Made by a program: the position numbers and the translations under genes | Notes under the pieces: generated by a model | The model's input: only the letters and a program-made list of their open reading frames with translations | What the model was told of the DNA's origin: nothing | The model's database searches: none | Part shown: positions 7,466 to 14,113 of the stretch, piece by piece | How positions within the stretch are numbered: position 1 is the first letter of the stretch | Layout: every line of letters begins with the position of its first letter | Assembly (NCBI GenBank): GCA_946478985.1 | Contig: CAMLDZ010000063.1 | Span: 1 to 16,405, forward strand | From: an uncultured Solimonas sp. | Lineage (GTDB): Bacteria > Pseudomonadota > Gammaproteobacteria > Nevskiales > Nevskiaceae | Direction: 5' to 3' | Length of the DNA: 16,405 bases

Positions 7466-8131
7466 TTATTGCAACGCGGCGATCACCCGCGCCGAATCGG
7501 AAACCCAGCCGAAGATGCCGCCCTGCGCGCTGATCATGCGCAGCGCGGCCTGATGGAATTCGGGGAAATACGAGGCCGCGCAATCGGCCGGCACCAGGCA
7601 TTCGTAGCCGCGGTCATTGGCCTCGCGCACCGTGGTGTGCACGCAGACCTCGGTGGTCACGCCGCCGACGATCAGCGTGCGGATGCCGTGGTTCTGCAGG
7701 ATCAGCTCGAAGTCGGTGCGGCAGAACGTGCCCTTGCCGGGCTTGTCGATCACCGGCTCGCCGGCCTGCGGATACAGCTCGGGGATCAGGTCGTGGCCGG
7801 GCTCGCCGCGGATCAGGATGCGGCCCATCGGCCCGCGGTCGCCGATCTTCAGCTCGCCGCGGCCGCGCGCCAGCTTGGCCGGCGGCGCATCGCTCAGATC
7901 CGCGCGGTGGCCTTCACGCGTGTGGATCACCAGCAGGCCGGCGCGGCGCGCGGCGTCGAGCAGGCGCCGGCAGGGCTCGACGGCGGACTGCAGCAGGCTG
8001 ACGTCATTGCCGAGCATGGCGCCGAAGCCGCCGGGCTCGAGGAAATCGCGCTGCATGTCGATCAGCACGAGCGCGGTGCGCGCCGGCTCGAAAGCCAGTT
8101 CGTACGGCTCCGCGGCTATCGTTCTGCTCAT
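7466..8131 (-). CDS. Isochorismatase-fold cysteine hydrolase, candidate triuret hydrolase
   Basis: A 221-residue paralogue of BiuH. The triad is present as D25 ([10 protein letters not shown]), K130 ([10 protein letters not shown]) and C163 (VTTEVCV), with Q203 in the [10 protein letters not shown] segment. It differs from BiuH in the lid region: [13 protein letters not shown] replaces the BiuH stretch ending ANKRWRSQ, and glutamate replaces the aspartate before VCV. Known triuret hydrolases (TrtA) are BiuH relatives that turn triuret into biuret with loss of ammonia and CO2. A second paralogue beside biuH and atzF fits that step. ATG 8131 has GGAG six bases upstream. It could instead be a second biuret hydrolase or act on another ureide, so I assign no symbol. 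Confidence 0.78.
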   Translation of the reverse strand: MSRTIAAEPYELAFEPARTALVLIDMQRDFLEPGGFGAMLGNDVSLLQSAVEPCRRLLDAARRAGLLVIHTREGHRADLSDAPPAKLARGRGELKIGDRGPMGRILIRGEPGHDLIPELYPQAGEPVIDKPGKGTFCRTDFELILQNHGIRTLIVGGVTTEVCVHTTVREANDRGYECLVPADCAASYFPEFHQAALRMISAQGGIFGWVSDSARVIAALQ

Positions 8132-8171
8132 CCCCGTCTCCGGCCCGCTGTGGCTGCCGGATCGATATCGC

Positions 8172-8191
8172 AGTATCCATGCCAGGATACT
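8172..8191. promoter_or_regulatory. Perfect inverted repeat upstream of the triuret hydrolase candidate
   Basis: AGTATCC and GGATACT form a perfect 7-base inverted repeat with a 6-base spacer, about 40 bases upstream of ATG 8131. It abuts the candidate GntR site at 8193-8209. On the minus strand GATACT (8177-8172) could serve as a weak -10 element. It is not followed by a T-run, so it does not look like a terminator of atzF. A regulator site or part of the promoter is the likeliest reading. Confidence 0.4.
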
Positions 8192-8192
8192 T

Positions 8193-8209
8193 TGTTGCAT
8201 ACATCAACA
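8193..8209. promoter_or_regulatory. Candidate GntR operator, site 2
   Basis: TGTTG and CAACA form an inverted repeat around CATACAT. Read on the minus strand, the site contains TGTATGCAACA, an exact 11-base match to the site in the gntR/atzF divergent intergenic region. A TTGATG word on the minus strand (8207-8202) could be a -35 element for the trtA-like operon, so binding here would block transcription. The rest of the 109-base atzF to trtA-like gap holds the adjacent inverted repeat and a run of eight C at 8226-8233. Confidence 0.55.
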
Positions 8210-8240
8210 GGCCGCGTTCGCTGCGCCCCCCCCGGCGCAT

Positions 8241-10025
8241 TCAGGCCATGGCCGCGCGCGCTGCCAGATAAGCACGCCAGCCGCCGAATTCGCTGATGTC
8301 GCGCGCGTGCGCGACGCCCGCGTGCTCGCAGATGAAGCCGTTTTCGAGGCTGCCGTCGACGAGCCGCAGCTTGCCCAGCCCCAGCGGCGCGCCGATGCCG
8401 TCGAGGAACGAGGCGAGCTCGGCCGCCGGCATCTCCCAGATCTCGACCTCGATGCACCGCCCCGCGGCATCGCGCACCAGTGCCGGCCGCAGCGGCGGCC
8501 CGCCGGGCAAGGCGTAGAGCCGGTACTCCGGCGCCGTCTGCGTGGCCCGTACCAGCCGCGCGCCGCGCGCCGTCAGCTGGCCATTCAGTGGCAGGCCCTG
8601 CAGATGCGCGCCGCAGACCGCCACGCGGACGCGATCAGCCGGTAGCAGGGCGCGCGGCGACGCTGCCGCCGGCTCGCCGTTGAAGCGGCCGGCGACCGCA
8701 AGCAGGAACTGGTCGGTACAGGCGCGGCCGAACAGCGTCACGCCCCAGGGCAGACCGTTGCGCAGCGTGCCGGCCGGCACGGCGACGGCGGCGTAGTCGA
8801 GCAGGTTCATGAAGTTGGTGTAGGTGCCGAGCACGCTGTTGTAGCGGACCGGCTCGGCGCGCAGTTCGGCCAGCGTGTAGGCGCGCGGGATCGTCGGCGT
8901 CAGCACCAGATCGACCTCGGCCAGCTGCGCGTCGCAGCGCCGCTTCAGTTCCTGCAGCACGGCGCTGGCGCGGATGCGGTCGACCGCGGTGGCGGCGGCG
9001 CCGGCACCGACGATCTCGCGAATCACCGGCAGCACCGTCGCCTCGCCCAGCCGCGCACCGAACGAGGCATAGCGCTCGGCGGCGCCGGCCGGCGCGTAGA
9101 GCAGCGTCGCCGCCTGCAGGAAGGCCGAGAAATCCAGCGGCACGGCGATACCGCCCAGCGCCTGCAGCCGCTCGCCGGCCTGCGCGAACAGCGCCGCGCC
9201 CTCCCTGCAGCCGAACCACGGCATATCGGCATAGCGCGGCACGCCGAAGCGAAACGCGCCGAGCCGGCCGGGGGCGGGCACCGCGTTGGCGAGCGGGTTG
9301 CGGCGCCCGTGCAGATAGGAAGGGTCGTCCTGCGCGCACAGCGCCAGCAGCTCGGCCGACTCGGCAGCGCGGCCGGTGAAGAAGCTGACGCAGTCCAGCG
9401 ACGGACAGCAGGGAAACACGCCGCGCGCGGAGACGATGCCGCGCGTCGGCTTGCAGCCGATCAGGCCGTTGAGCGCCGCCGGCACGCGGCCGGAGCCGGC
9501 GGTGTCGGTGCCCAGCGCGAAGCTGGCCAGCCCCAGCGCCACCGCCAGCGCCGAACCGGAGCTGGAACCGCCGCTCGGGTAATCGGCGTGCACCGCATTG
9601 CGGCATTCGCCGTAGGGCGAGCGCAGGCCGCTGAGGCCGGTCGCGAACTGGTCGAGGTTGGTCTTGCCGGTTGGGATGGCACCAAGATCGAGCAACCGCT
9701 GCACCACCGCAGCCGACTCCGCCGCAACCGTGGCCGAGCCGGGATGCGCGGCGGTGGTCGCCACGCCCGCCAGGTCGATGTTGTCCTTGATCGCGAACGG
9801 CAGGCCGTACAGCGGCAGGCTCGCCGGATCGGCGGCCTCAAGCCGGGCCAGCCAGGGCTGCAGCTGCGCGTCGTCGAACAGCTCGATATAGACGCGGAAC
9901 TCCGCGTTGAGCTGCCGCGCGCGCGTCTGCAGTGCCGCCAGCAGCGCGCGCGGCGTGGTCTGGCCGCTGCGATAGGCCGCACGCAGGGCGGCGAACGAAA
10001 GATCGGGAATGGAAGGTGCCGGCAT
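8241..10025 (-). CDS. atzF: Allophanate hydrolase
   Basis: Predicted to convert allophanate into ammonia and CO2. The 594-residue protein has the two-domain AtzF architecture. The amidase-signature domain (about 1-450) carries K80 (LPFAIKDNID), S154 in GGSSSGSA and the nucleophile S178 in TDTAGSGR. The spacings 74 and 24 equal those I recall for Pseudomonas AtzF (K91/S165/S189). The C-terminal domain (about 466-590), with CGAHLQGLPLNGQL including H474 and ending in DISEFGGWRAYL, is typical of allophanate hydrolases and distinguishes it from plain amidases. There is no biotin carboxylase domain, so feed comes from BiuH rather than urea carboxylation. ATG 10025 has GAGGG about nine bases ahead. 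It is divergent from gntR. Confidence 0.93.
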   Translation of the reverse strand: MPAPSIPDLSFAALRAAYRSGQTTPRALLAALQTRARQLNAEFRVYIELFDDAQLQPWLARLEAADPASLPLYGLPFAIKDNIDLAGVATTAAHPGSATVAAESAAVVQRLLDLGAIPTGKTNLDQFATGLSGLRSPYGECRNAVHADYPSGGSSSGSALAVALGLASFALGTDTAGSGRVPAALNGLIGCKPTRGIVSARGVFPCCPSLDCVSFFTGRAAESAELLALCAQDDPSYLHGRRNPLANAVPAPGRLGAFRFGVPRYADMPWFGCREGAALFAQAGERLQALGGIAVPLDFSAFLQAATLLYAPAGAAERYASFGARLGEATVLPVIREIVGAGAAATAVDRIRASAVLQELKRRCDAQLAEVDLVLTPTIPRAYTLAELRAEPVRYNSVLGTYTNFMNLLDYAAVAVPAGTLRNGLPWGVTLFGRACTDQFLLAVAGRFNGEPAAASPRALLPADRVRVAVCGAHLQGLPLNGQLTARGARLVRATQTAPEYRLYALPGGPPLRPALVRDAAGRCIEVEIWEMPAAELASFLDGIGAPLGLGKLRLVDGSLENGFICEHAGVAHARDISEFGGWRAYLAARAAMA

Positions 10026-10049
10026 CGCGTGCCCTCTGTGTGTCCATTC

Positions 10050-10061
10050 TTGTATGCAACA
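10050..10061. promoter_or_regulatory. Candidate GntR operator, site 1 (atzF-gntR intergenic)
   Basis: TTGTATGCAACA lies in the 91-base divergent region between atzF (start 10025) and gntR (start 10117). TTGTATGCAA is a near-palindrome (TTG....CAA) of the style bound by FCD-type GntR proteins. TGTATGCAACA recurs exactly at the second control region of the locus (8203-8193, minus strand). On the minus strand TACAAG within the site could act as the atzF -10 element, so one bound regulator could repress atzF and perhaps gntR itself. Confidence 0.6.
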
Positions 10062-10080
10062 CTCCTGCCGGGCTTCTGCC

Positions 10081-10086
10081 TACAAT
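10081..10086 (+). promoter_or_regulatory. gntR: Candidate -10 element of the gntR promoter
   Basis: TACAAT matches the sigma-70 -10 consensus at 5 of 6 positions and lies 31 bases upstream of the chosen gntR ATG. No good -35 hexamer is found at 16-18 bases. The candidate operator ends 19 bases upstream, within the -35 region, which would suit autoregulation. Confidence 0.4.
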
Positions 10087-10116
10087 GCCGGCGACACCCT
10101 TTCGCAAGCGACGCGC

Positions 10117-10818
10117 ATGAACGCAGGCAGCCCGATCCGCGCCGGCTCCGCCCACGATGTCTACCTGCGGCTGAAGGCCCTGATCATGGGTTTCGAGCTG
10201 TACCCCGGCTCGCGCGTCACCGAAACCGAACTGGCCGCGCGCTTCGGCGTCAGCCGCACGCCGGTGCGCGAGGCCTTGCAGCGGCTGCAGTTCGAGGGCT
10301 ACCTGACGGTGCGGCCCAAGCAGGGCTGCTTCATCCGCGAGATCGACATCGAGGAGATCGATCAGCACTACCAGGTGCGCATCGCCCTGGAGATGTGCGC
10401 GGTGGAACTGGCCTGCACGCACATGCCGGAGCGCGCGCTCAAGGAACTGGCGCGGCAATGGGACCCGGCCTATCAGCCCAGCGAGGAGCCGGACGTCGAG
10501 GCGATGTCGGAACGCGACGAAAGCTTTCACCTGGCGCTGGCCGAGGGCAGCGGCAACCTGGTGCTGGCGGACTACCTGCAGCGCGTCAACCAGAGCATCC
10601 ACATCATCCGCCGTCTCGACTTCACCAACGAGATGCGCATCGACCTGACCTACCAGGAACACCACGCGATCTGCCAGCACCTGATCCGCCGCGATGTCGT
10701 CGCCGCACAGCAGGCGCTGGCGCAGCACATCCGCCGCAGCCAGCAGGCGGCCAAGACGCTGACGCTGGAGCAGTTGTCACGGGCGCGGGCCAAGGCCCGG
10801 CAGGCGCGGGTCTCGTAG
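10117..10818 (+). CDS. GntR-family transcriptional regulator with FCD ligand domain
   Basis: A 233-residue regulator. An N-terminal winged helix-turn-helix (about 13-73) contains TETELAARFGVSRTPVREAL, the GntR recognition region. A C-terminal all-helical FCD domain (about 79-209) follows, with likely metal/ligand residues D134 and H138 in RDESFH, H182 in EHHAI and H204 near the end. FCD regulators sense small organic acids or amides; a ureide or allophanate is a reasonable guess here. The gene is divergent from atzF with a shared control region, and the matching operator word in front of the second operon points to local control. I used ATG 10117 because earlier in-frame ATGs lie in the operator or in the atzF start. 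Its Shine-Dalgarno sequence is weak. Confidence 0.9.
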   Translation: MNAGSPIRAGSAHDVYLRLKALIMGFELYPGSRVTETELAARFGVSRTPVREALQRLQFEGYLTVRPKQGCFIREIDIEEIDQHYQVRIALEMCAVELACTHMPERALKELARQWDPAYQPSEEPDVEAMSERDESFHLALAEGSGNLVLADYLQRVNQSIHIIRRLDFTNEMRIDLTYQEHHAICQHLIRRDVVAAQQALAQHIRRSQQAAKTLTLEQLSRARAKARQARVS

Positions 10819-10828
10819 GCCGGCGGCT

Positions 10829-11587
10829 TCAGGCCGCGCGCGGCGCTGTCGCCTCGGCGCTCAGGGCATCACGCAGCTGGCGCAGCAGCGCGCCCCCGTC
10901 ACCGCGGAACGACGAGCCGTGCATGCAGGCCAAGGTCCGCGGTTCGAGGCGGGCGAGCCGGTCGAGCATCTCACCCGCATTGCGCACCGGGGCATACGCG
11001 AAGGCCTGCCGAAGCGCCTCGCTCGAGGCCCAGATCGTCGCCGACGACTCGGTCAGCGGCGGCAGCTCGTTGCCGGGCTGGCTGAACAGGTCGCCACACA
11101 GCAGGCTGCGGTCGGTCTCGTCGAACAGGTAGCCGCACTCCATGCCGTGCGGAACATGCGGGGTGTCGAACCAGCGGAGCGTATGCCGGCCCAGGCATAG
11201 CGTCTCGCCATCGGCCAGCGCGCGCGGCGGGCGATCGGACAGGTCGGCCACCGACACCATCGCCGCGACCTGGCTGCACAGCGGCTGCGCGTCCGGCGCC
11301 ACCGCCAGCCAGTCGTTCAGCGCGCCGCATTCGTCGGCCTCGACGTGCGAGAAGCCGATCCAGCGCAGCGCCTCGGGCGCGAGCACCTGCCGCAGCGCAG
11401 CGAGCGTCAGCGCAAACAGCCGCCGCGGCCCGGTGTGGAACAGCAGCGGCTCACGGTCGACGAGCAGGAACTGGTTGAAGCTGAAGCCGCCCGGGATCGC
11501 CTCCGGCGGCACCGGCGTGCTGATGCGGAACAGGCCGTCGGCGATCTCGTCGATGCGGGTTCCGCTGGCTGCCTTGACGTTCCCCAT
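10829..11587 (-). CDS. Stand-alone diiron metallo-beta-lactamase-fold protein (ODP-like)
   Basis: A 252-residue metallo-beta-lactamase-fold protein. The motif is H81-x-E83-x-D85 (SHVEADECG), not the hydrolase-type HxHxDH. The remaining ligands H147 (or H144), D166 (LLCGDLF) and H223 (ACMHGSS) sit at the spacings of the diiron site in flavodiiron proteins, which reduce O2 or NO. No flavodoxin domain follows, so it belongs with the short oxygen-binding diiron (ODP) type. Function may be redox or O2 sensing or reduction; the reductant is unknown. ATG 11587 was chosen for the strong GGAAGGTGG upstream. It lies downstream of trpE and converges with gntR, with 10 bases between stops. Confidence 0.85.
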   Translation of the reverse strand: MGNVKAASGTRIDEIADGLFRISTPVPPEAIPGGFSFNQFLLVDREPLLFHTGPRRLFALTLAALRQVLAPEALRWIGFSHVEADECGALNDWLAVAPDAQPLCSQVAAMVSVADLSDRPPRALADGETLCLGRHTLRWFDTPHVPHGMECGYLFDETDRSLLCGDLFSQPGNELPPLTESSATIWASSEALRQAFAYAPVRNAGEMLDRLARLEPRTLACMHGSSFRGDGGALLRQLRDALSAEATAPRAA

Positions 11588-11626
11588 TGCCCACCTTCCG
11601 TCTGCGTGGCCGCTGCCGCGCAAGCT

Positions 11627-11643
11627 ACCACCAGATCGGTGGT
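11627..11643. promoter_or_regulatory. Inverted repeat between trpE and the diiron protein gene
   Basis: ACCACC and GGTGGT form a perfect 6-base inverted repeat with a 5-base spacer, in the 106-base gap after trpE and 39 bases before the start of the diiron protein gene. No T-run follows on either strand, so an intrinsic trpE terminator is unlikely. It could be an operator for the downstream gene. The evidence is symmetry and position only. Confidence 0.3.
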
Positions 11644-11693
11644 GAACACAGCCCGGCGCGGCAGCGGCAGGCCGACGGAGCGGACCGCCGAGT

Positions 11694-13142
11694 TCAGCCC
11701 GAGACCGAGTCCGCCGCGCGCAGCATCGCCGCGGCCTTGTTCATCGTCTCTTCCCACTCGGAGCGCGGGTCGGAGTCGGCGACGATGCCGGCGCCGGCCT
11801 GGACGTGGACCAGGCCGTCCTTGATCACGGCGGTGCGGATCGCGATCGCCGTATCCATGTTGCCGTCCCAGCCGAGGTAGCCGACGGCGCCGCCGTAGAT
11901 GCCGCGCTTGACCGGTTCCAGCTCGTCGATGATTTCCATCGCGCGGACCTTGGGCGCACCGGACAGCGTGCCGGCCGGGAATATCGAGGCCAGCGCGTCG
12001 AGCGCATCGTGCTCCGGCTTGAGCTGGCCGGTGACGTTGCTGACGATGTGCATGACGTGGCTGTAGCGCTCGATCACCATCTTCTCGGTGAGCTTGACGC
12101 TGCCGGTCTGCGAGACGCGGCCGACGTCGTTGCGGCCGAGGTCGATCAGCATCAGGTGCTCGGCGATTTCCTTCGGGTCGGCCAGCAAGTCTGCGGCCAG
12201 TGCCGCGTCTTCGGCGGCGTCGGCGCCGCGCTTGCGCGTGCCGGCGATCGGCCGCACCGTCACCAGGCCGTTGTCGACGCGCGCCAGCACCTCCGGCGAG
12301 GCGCCGACGATGTGGTGGTCGCCCAGCTCCAGGCAGTACAGGTACGGCGAGGGATTGAGGCGGCGGATCGCACGGTAGAGCTGCAGCGGGTCGGCGATGA
12401 ACGGCGCGCTCAGGCGCTGCGACGGCACCACCTGCATGCAGTCGCCGGCGGCGATGTACGGCTGCACCTTGCGCACCGCGTCCTCGAAGCGCTCCTGGCC
12501 GAAGCTCGATTCGAATTCGGGCGGAAACGGTGAGCTGGCCATCGGCAGCGGCATCTGCGGCACCGGCTGGCCGAGCAGCAGCTCGATGTCGTCGAGCCGC
12601 GCCTGCGCGCGGGCGAGGTCGTCGGCGTCGTCGATATCGGCGTGGGTGATGATCGTCAGCGTCGCGCGCTGGTTGTCGAACACCACCAGTTCCTCGGCGC
12701 GCATCAGCAGGATGTCGGGCGTGCCGACCGGATCTTCCTTGACCGGCCGCGTCGCGAGCCTGGGCTCGAAGTAGCGCACGCAGTCATAGCCGAAGTAGCC
12801 GACCAGGCCACCGGAGAAACGCGGCAGCTTCGGATCCGGCTGCACGCGGTGGCGCGCCGCGTAGGCGCGAATCCACGGCAGCGGATCGGCCAGCGTCTCG
12901 CGCTCGGTGAGGATGCCGTCGCGCGTCACCGTGAGCTGGTCACCGACCACGCGCAGCACCTCGCGCGACGGCAGGCCGATGAACGAGTAACGGCCCCACT
13001 GCTCGCCGCCGACCATCGATTCGAACAGGAAGGCGTAGGGGCGCTGCACCAGCTTGAGATAGGCGCCGACCGGCGTATCGAGATCGCCGGGCAGCTCGCG
13101 CGTCAGCGCAATGCGGTTGTAGCTCGCAGGATTCTGGGTCAT
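11694..13142 (-). CDS. trpE: Anthranilate synthase component I
   Basis: Catalyses the first committed step of tryptophan synthesis, chorismate plus glutamine-derived ammonia to anthranilate, with the TrpG subunit in the cytoplasm. The 482-residue length suits TrpE. The N-terminal region contains FLFES (S42), equivalent to the LLES feedback-inhibition motif that binds Trp. The C-terminal chorismate-binding domain has [37 protein letters not shown] at 389-398 and [13 protein letters not shown]. PabB and isochorismate synthase are less likely because of the Trp-binding motif and the upstream Trp leader. trpG is not in the window. The Shine-Dalgarno sequence before ATG 13142 is poor, which may matter for the leader-based control proposed upstream. 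Confidence 0.95.
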   Translation of the reverse strand: MTQNPASYNRIALTRELPGDLDTPVGAYLKLVQRPYAFLFESMVGGEQWGRYSFIGLPSREVLRVVGDQLTVTRDGILTERETLADPLPWIRAYAARHRVQPDPKLPRFSGGLVGYFGYDCVRYFEPRLATRPVKEDPVGTPDILLMRAEELVVFDNQRATLTIITHADIDDADDLARAQARLDDIELLLGQPVPQMPLPMASSPFPPEFESSFGQERFEDAVRKVQPYIAAGDCMQVVPSQRLSAPFIADPLQLYRAIRRLNPSPYLYCLELGDHHIVGASPEVLARVDNGLVTVRPIAGTRKRGADAAEDAALAADLLADPKEIAEHLMLIDLGRNDVGRVSQTGSVKLTEKMVIERYSHVMHIVSNVTGQLKPEHDALDALASIFPAGTLSGAPKVRAMEIIDELEPVKRGIYGGAVGYLGWDGNMDTAIAIRTAVIKDGLVHVQAGAGIVADSDPRSEWEETMNKAAAMLRAADSVSG

Positions 13143-13209
13143 GAGATCGGTCAGGACATATTGCGGGAATCGTGACAGCGGACGCGGCGCAGGCCGCGGG
13201 CGGTGAACC
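13143..13209 (-). promoter_or_regulatory. Candidate trpE attenuator region
   Basis: These 67 bases separate the trp leader peptide stop from the trpE start. A perfect 6-base-arm hairpin CGCGGC/GCCGCG with a 4-base loop lies at 13183-13198. A smaller one, GGTGA/TCACC (13202-13214), overlaps the leader stop codon. CCGCG within leader codons 8-9 could pair with the first arm CGCGG, giving the alternative-pairing logic of attenuation. No U-run follows the stable hairpin, so a classic intrinsic terminator is not evident. Control might involve Rho or trpE translation instead. Confidence 0.45.
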
Positions 13210-13254
13210 TCACCACCATCGCCAGCAACGCGGTCCCGGGATCTGCCGATTCAT
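13210..13254 (-). CDS. trpL: trp leader peptide
   Basis: A 14-codon frame immediately upstream of trpE reads [14 protein letters not shown] and then stop. Three of the last four codons are TGG (TGG CGA TGG TGG TGA). A cluster of Trp codons just before the stop of a short frame ahead of trpE is the hallmark of ribosome-mediated attenuation, in which scarcity of charged tRNA-Trp stalls the ribosome and raises trpE expression. The same logic is known for trpE of pseudomonads. The leader starts 23 bases after the rpe stop, so it is read either on an rpe-trpE transcript or from a promoter inside the rpe 3' end. Its Shine-Dalgarno sequence is weak. This gene is too short for routine gene callers. 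Confidence 0.8.
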   Translation of the reverse strand: MNRQIPGPRCWRWW

Positions 13255-13277
13255 GAGCGTGAAGATTCTTGTTGGTC

Positions 13278-13970
13278 TTACTTGGCGCCGGCGATCGCCT
13301 GGCGCATCGCGGCGATTGTAGCCGCGTAGTCCTTCGATCCGAAAATCGCACTGCCGGCGACGAAGGTGTCGGCGCCGGCGGCGGCGATTTCGGCGATGTT
13401 GTCGACCTTGACGCCGCCGTCGATCTCCAGGCGGATCTCGCGGCCCGGGTTCTGCGCCACGTAGGCGTCGATCAGCGCGCGCGCCTCGCGCAGCTTGCCC
13501 AGCGCGCCCGGGATGAAGCTCTGGCCACCGAAGCCGGGGTTGACCGACATCAGCAGCACCATGTCGACCTTGTCCAGCGTATAGCGCAGCACGTCGAGCG
13601 AGGTCGCCGGGTTGAACACCAGGCCGGCCTTGCAGCCGGCGCCGCGGATCGCCTGCAGGCTGCGGTCGACGTGGCGCGTCGCTTCCGGGTGGAAGGTGAT
13701 GTAGCTGGCGCCGGCCTTGGCGAAGGCGGCGGCGAGGTCGTCGACCGGCTCGACCATCAGATGCACGTCGAGCGGCGCGCTGATGCCGTACTTGCGCAGC
13801 GCCTCGGCGATGCTCGGGCCGAAGGTCAGGTTCGGCACGTAATGGTTGTCCATCACGTCGAAGTGGACGATGTCGGCGCCGGCGGCCAGCACCCTGGCGA
13901 CGTCATCGCCGAGCCGCGCAAGGTCGGCGGAAAGGATGCTGGGAGCGATCAGCGGAGCGAGCTTGGTCAT
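13278..13970 (-). CDS. rpe: Ribulose-phosphate 3-epimerase
   Basis: Interconverts ribulose-5-phosphate and xylulose-5-phosphate in the pentose phosphate pathway (cytoplasm). The 230-residue TIM-barrel protein has the family motifs: [13 protein letters not shown] at 9-21, [18 protein letters not shown] at 35-52, LDVHLMV at 67-73, [10 protein letters not shown] at 141-150 and LEIDGG at 181-186. Metal ligands are H36, D38, H70 and D184. ATG 13970 is the start that puts the first beta strand at the usual distance; longer in-frame starts are Arg-rich and lie between genes. In pseudomonads rpe is followed by gph and trpE; here gph is absent and trpE follows directly. On the minus strand AATAAT (14037-14032) is a possible -10 element, without a clear -35. 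Confidence 0.95.
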   Translation of the reverse strand: MTKLAPLIAPSILSADLARLGDDVARVLAAGADIVHFDVMDNHYVPNLTFGPSIAEALRKYGISAPLDVHLMVEPVDDLAAAFAKAGASYITFHPEATRHVDRSLQAIRGAGCKAGLVFNPATSLDVLRYTLDKVDMVLLMSVNPGFGGQSFIPGALGKLREARALIDAYVAQNPGREIRLEIDGGVKVDNIAEIAAAGADTFVAGSAIFGSKDYAATIAAMRQAIAGAK

Positions 13971-14045
13971 CGGCAGCGGGACCTGGCGCCGCTGGCAGCG
14001 GCTGCGAGTGGGAGAAGTTTTGCGGGCCGGCATTATTCCAGATGC

Positions 14046-14079
14046 AAAAAAGGCCTGCGCGGGATCGCCGCGCAGGCCT
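14046..14079 (-). terminator. Intrinsic terminator of the TonB-dependent receptor gene
   Basis: Read on the minus strand, a perfect 11-base stem (AGGCCTGCGCG/CGCGCAGGCCT, 7-base loop) is followed directly by TTTTTT (14051-14046). It lies 35 bases beyond the TAA of the receptor gene and 76 bases before the rpe start, so it ends the receptor transcript and separates it from rpe-trpE. On the plus strand a run of A precedes the stem and no T-run follows, so it acts in one direction. Confidence 0.93.
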
Positions 14080-14113
14080 CGCTTCGCCCTAGAAGCCCTT
14101 CATTAAAACCTGT

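Noticed and set aside
6279..7553. 424-codon plus-strand frame opposite the NCS2 permease
   Set aside because: His/Asp/Arg-rich antisense shadow of a clear membrane protein.
5122..8131. The two isochorismatase-fold proteins as isochorismatases for catecholate siderophore synthesis, given the nearby iron importer
   Set aside because: They have the catalytic Cys with Asp and Lys at BiuH spacing, no aryl carrier domain, and sit with allophanate hydrolase and a permease on the strand opposite the iron genes.
10009..10116. Longer gntR start at 10009 or 10054
   Set aside because: These starts lie in the atzF start region or the putative operator, lack a ribosome site, and the added residues are not GntR-like.
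11627..11643. Intrinsic terminator for trpE
   Set aside because: The stem is only 6 bases and no T-run follows on the minus strand, so I list it as a possible operator.
13151..13159. Three-codon frame ATG TCC TGA just before trpE
   Set aside because: Too short to weigh against chance and without a ribosome site, although a role in re-initiation at trpE cannot be ruled out.
13151..13351. 66-codon minus-strand frame upstream of trpE
   Set aside because: Arg/Ser-rich product overlapping the rpe 3' end, with no ribosome site. The Trp leader at 13210-13254 is in a different frame and has the expected codons.
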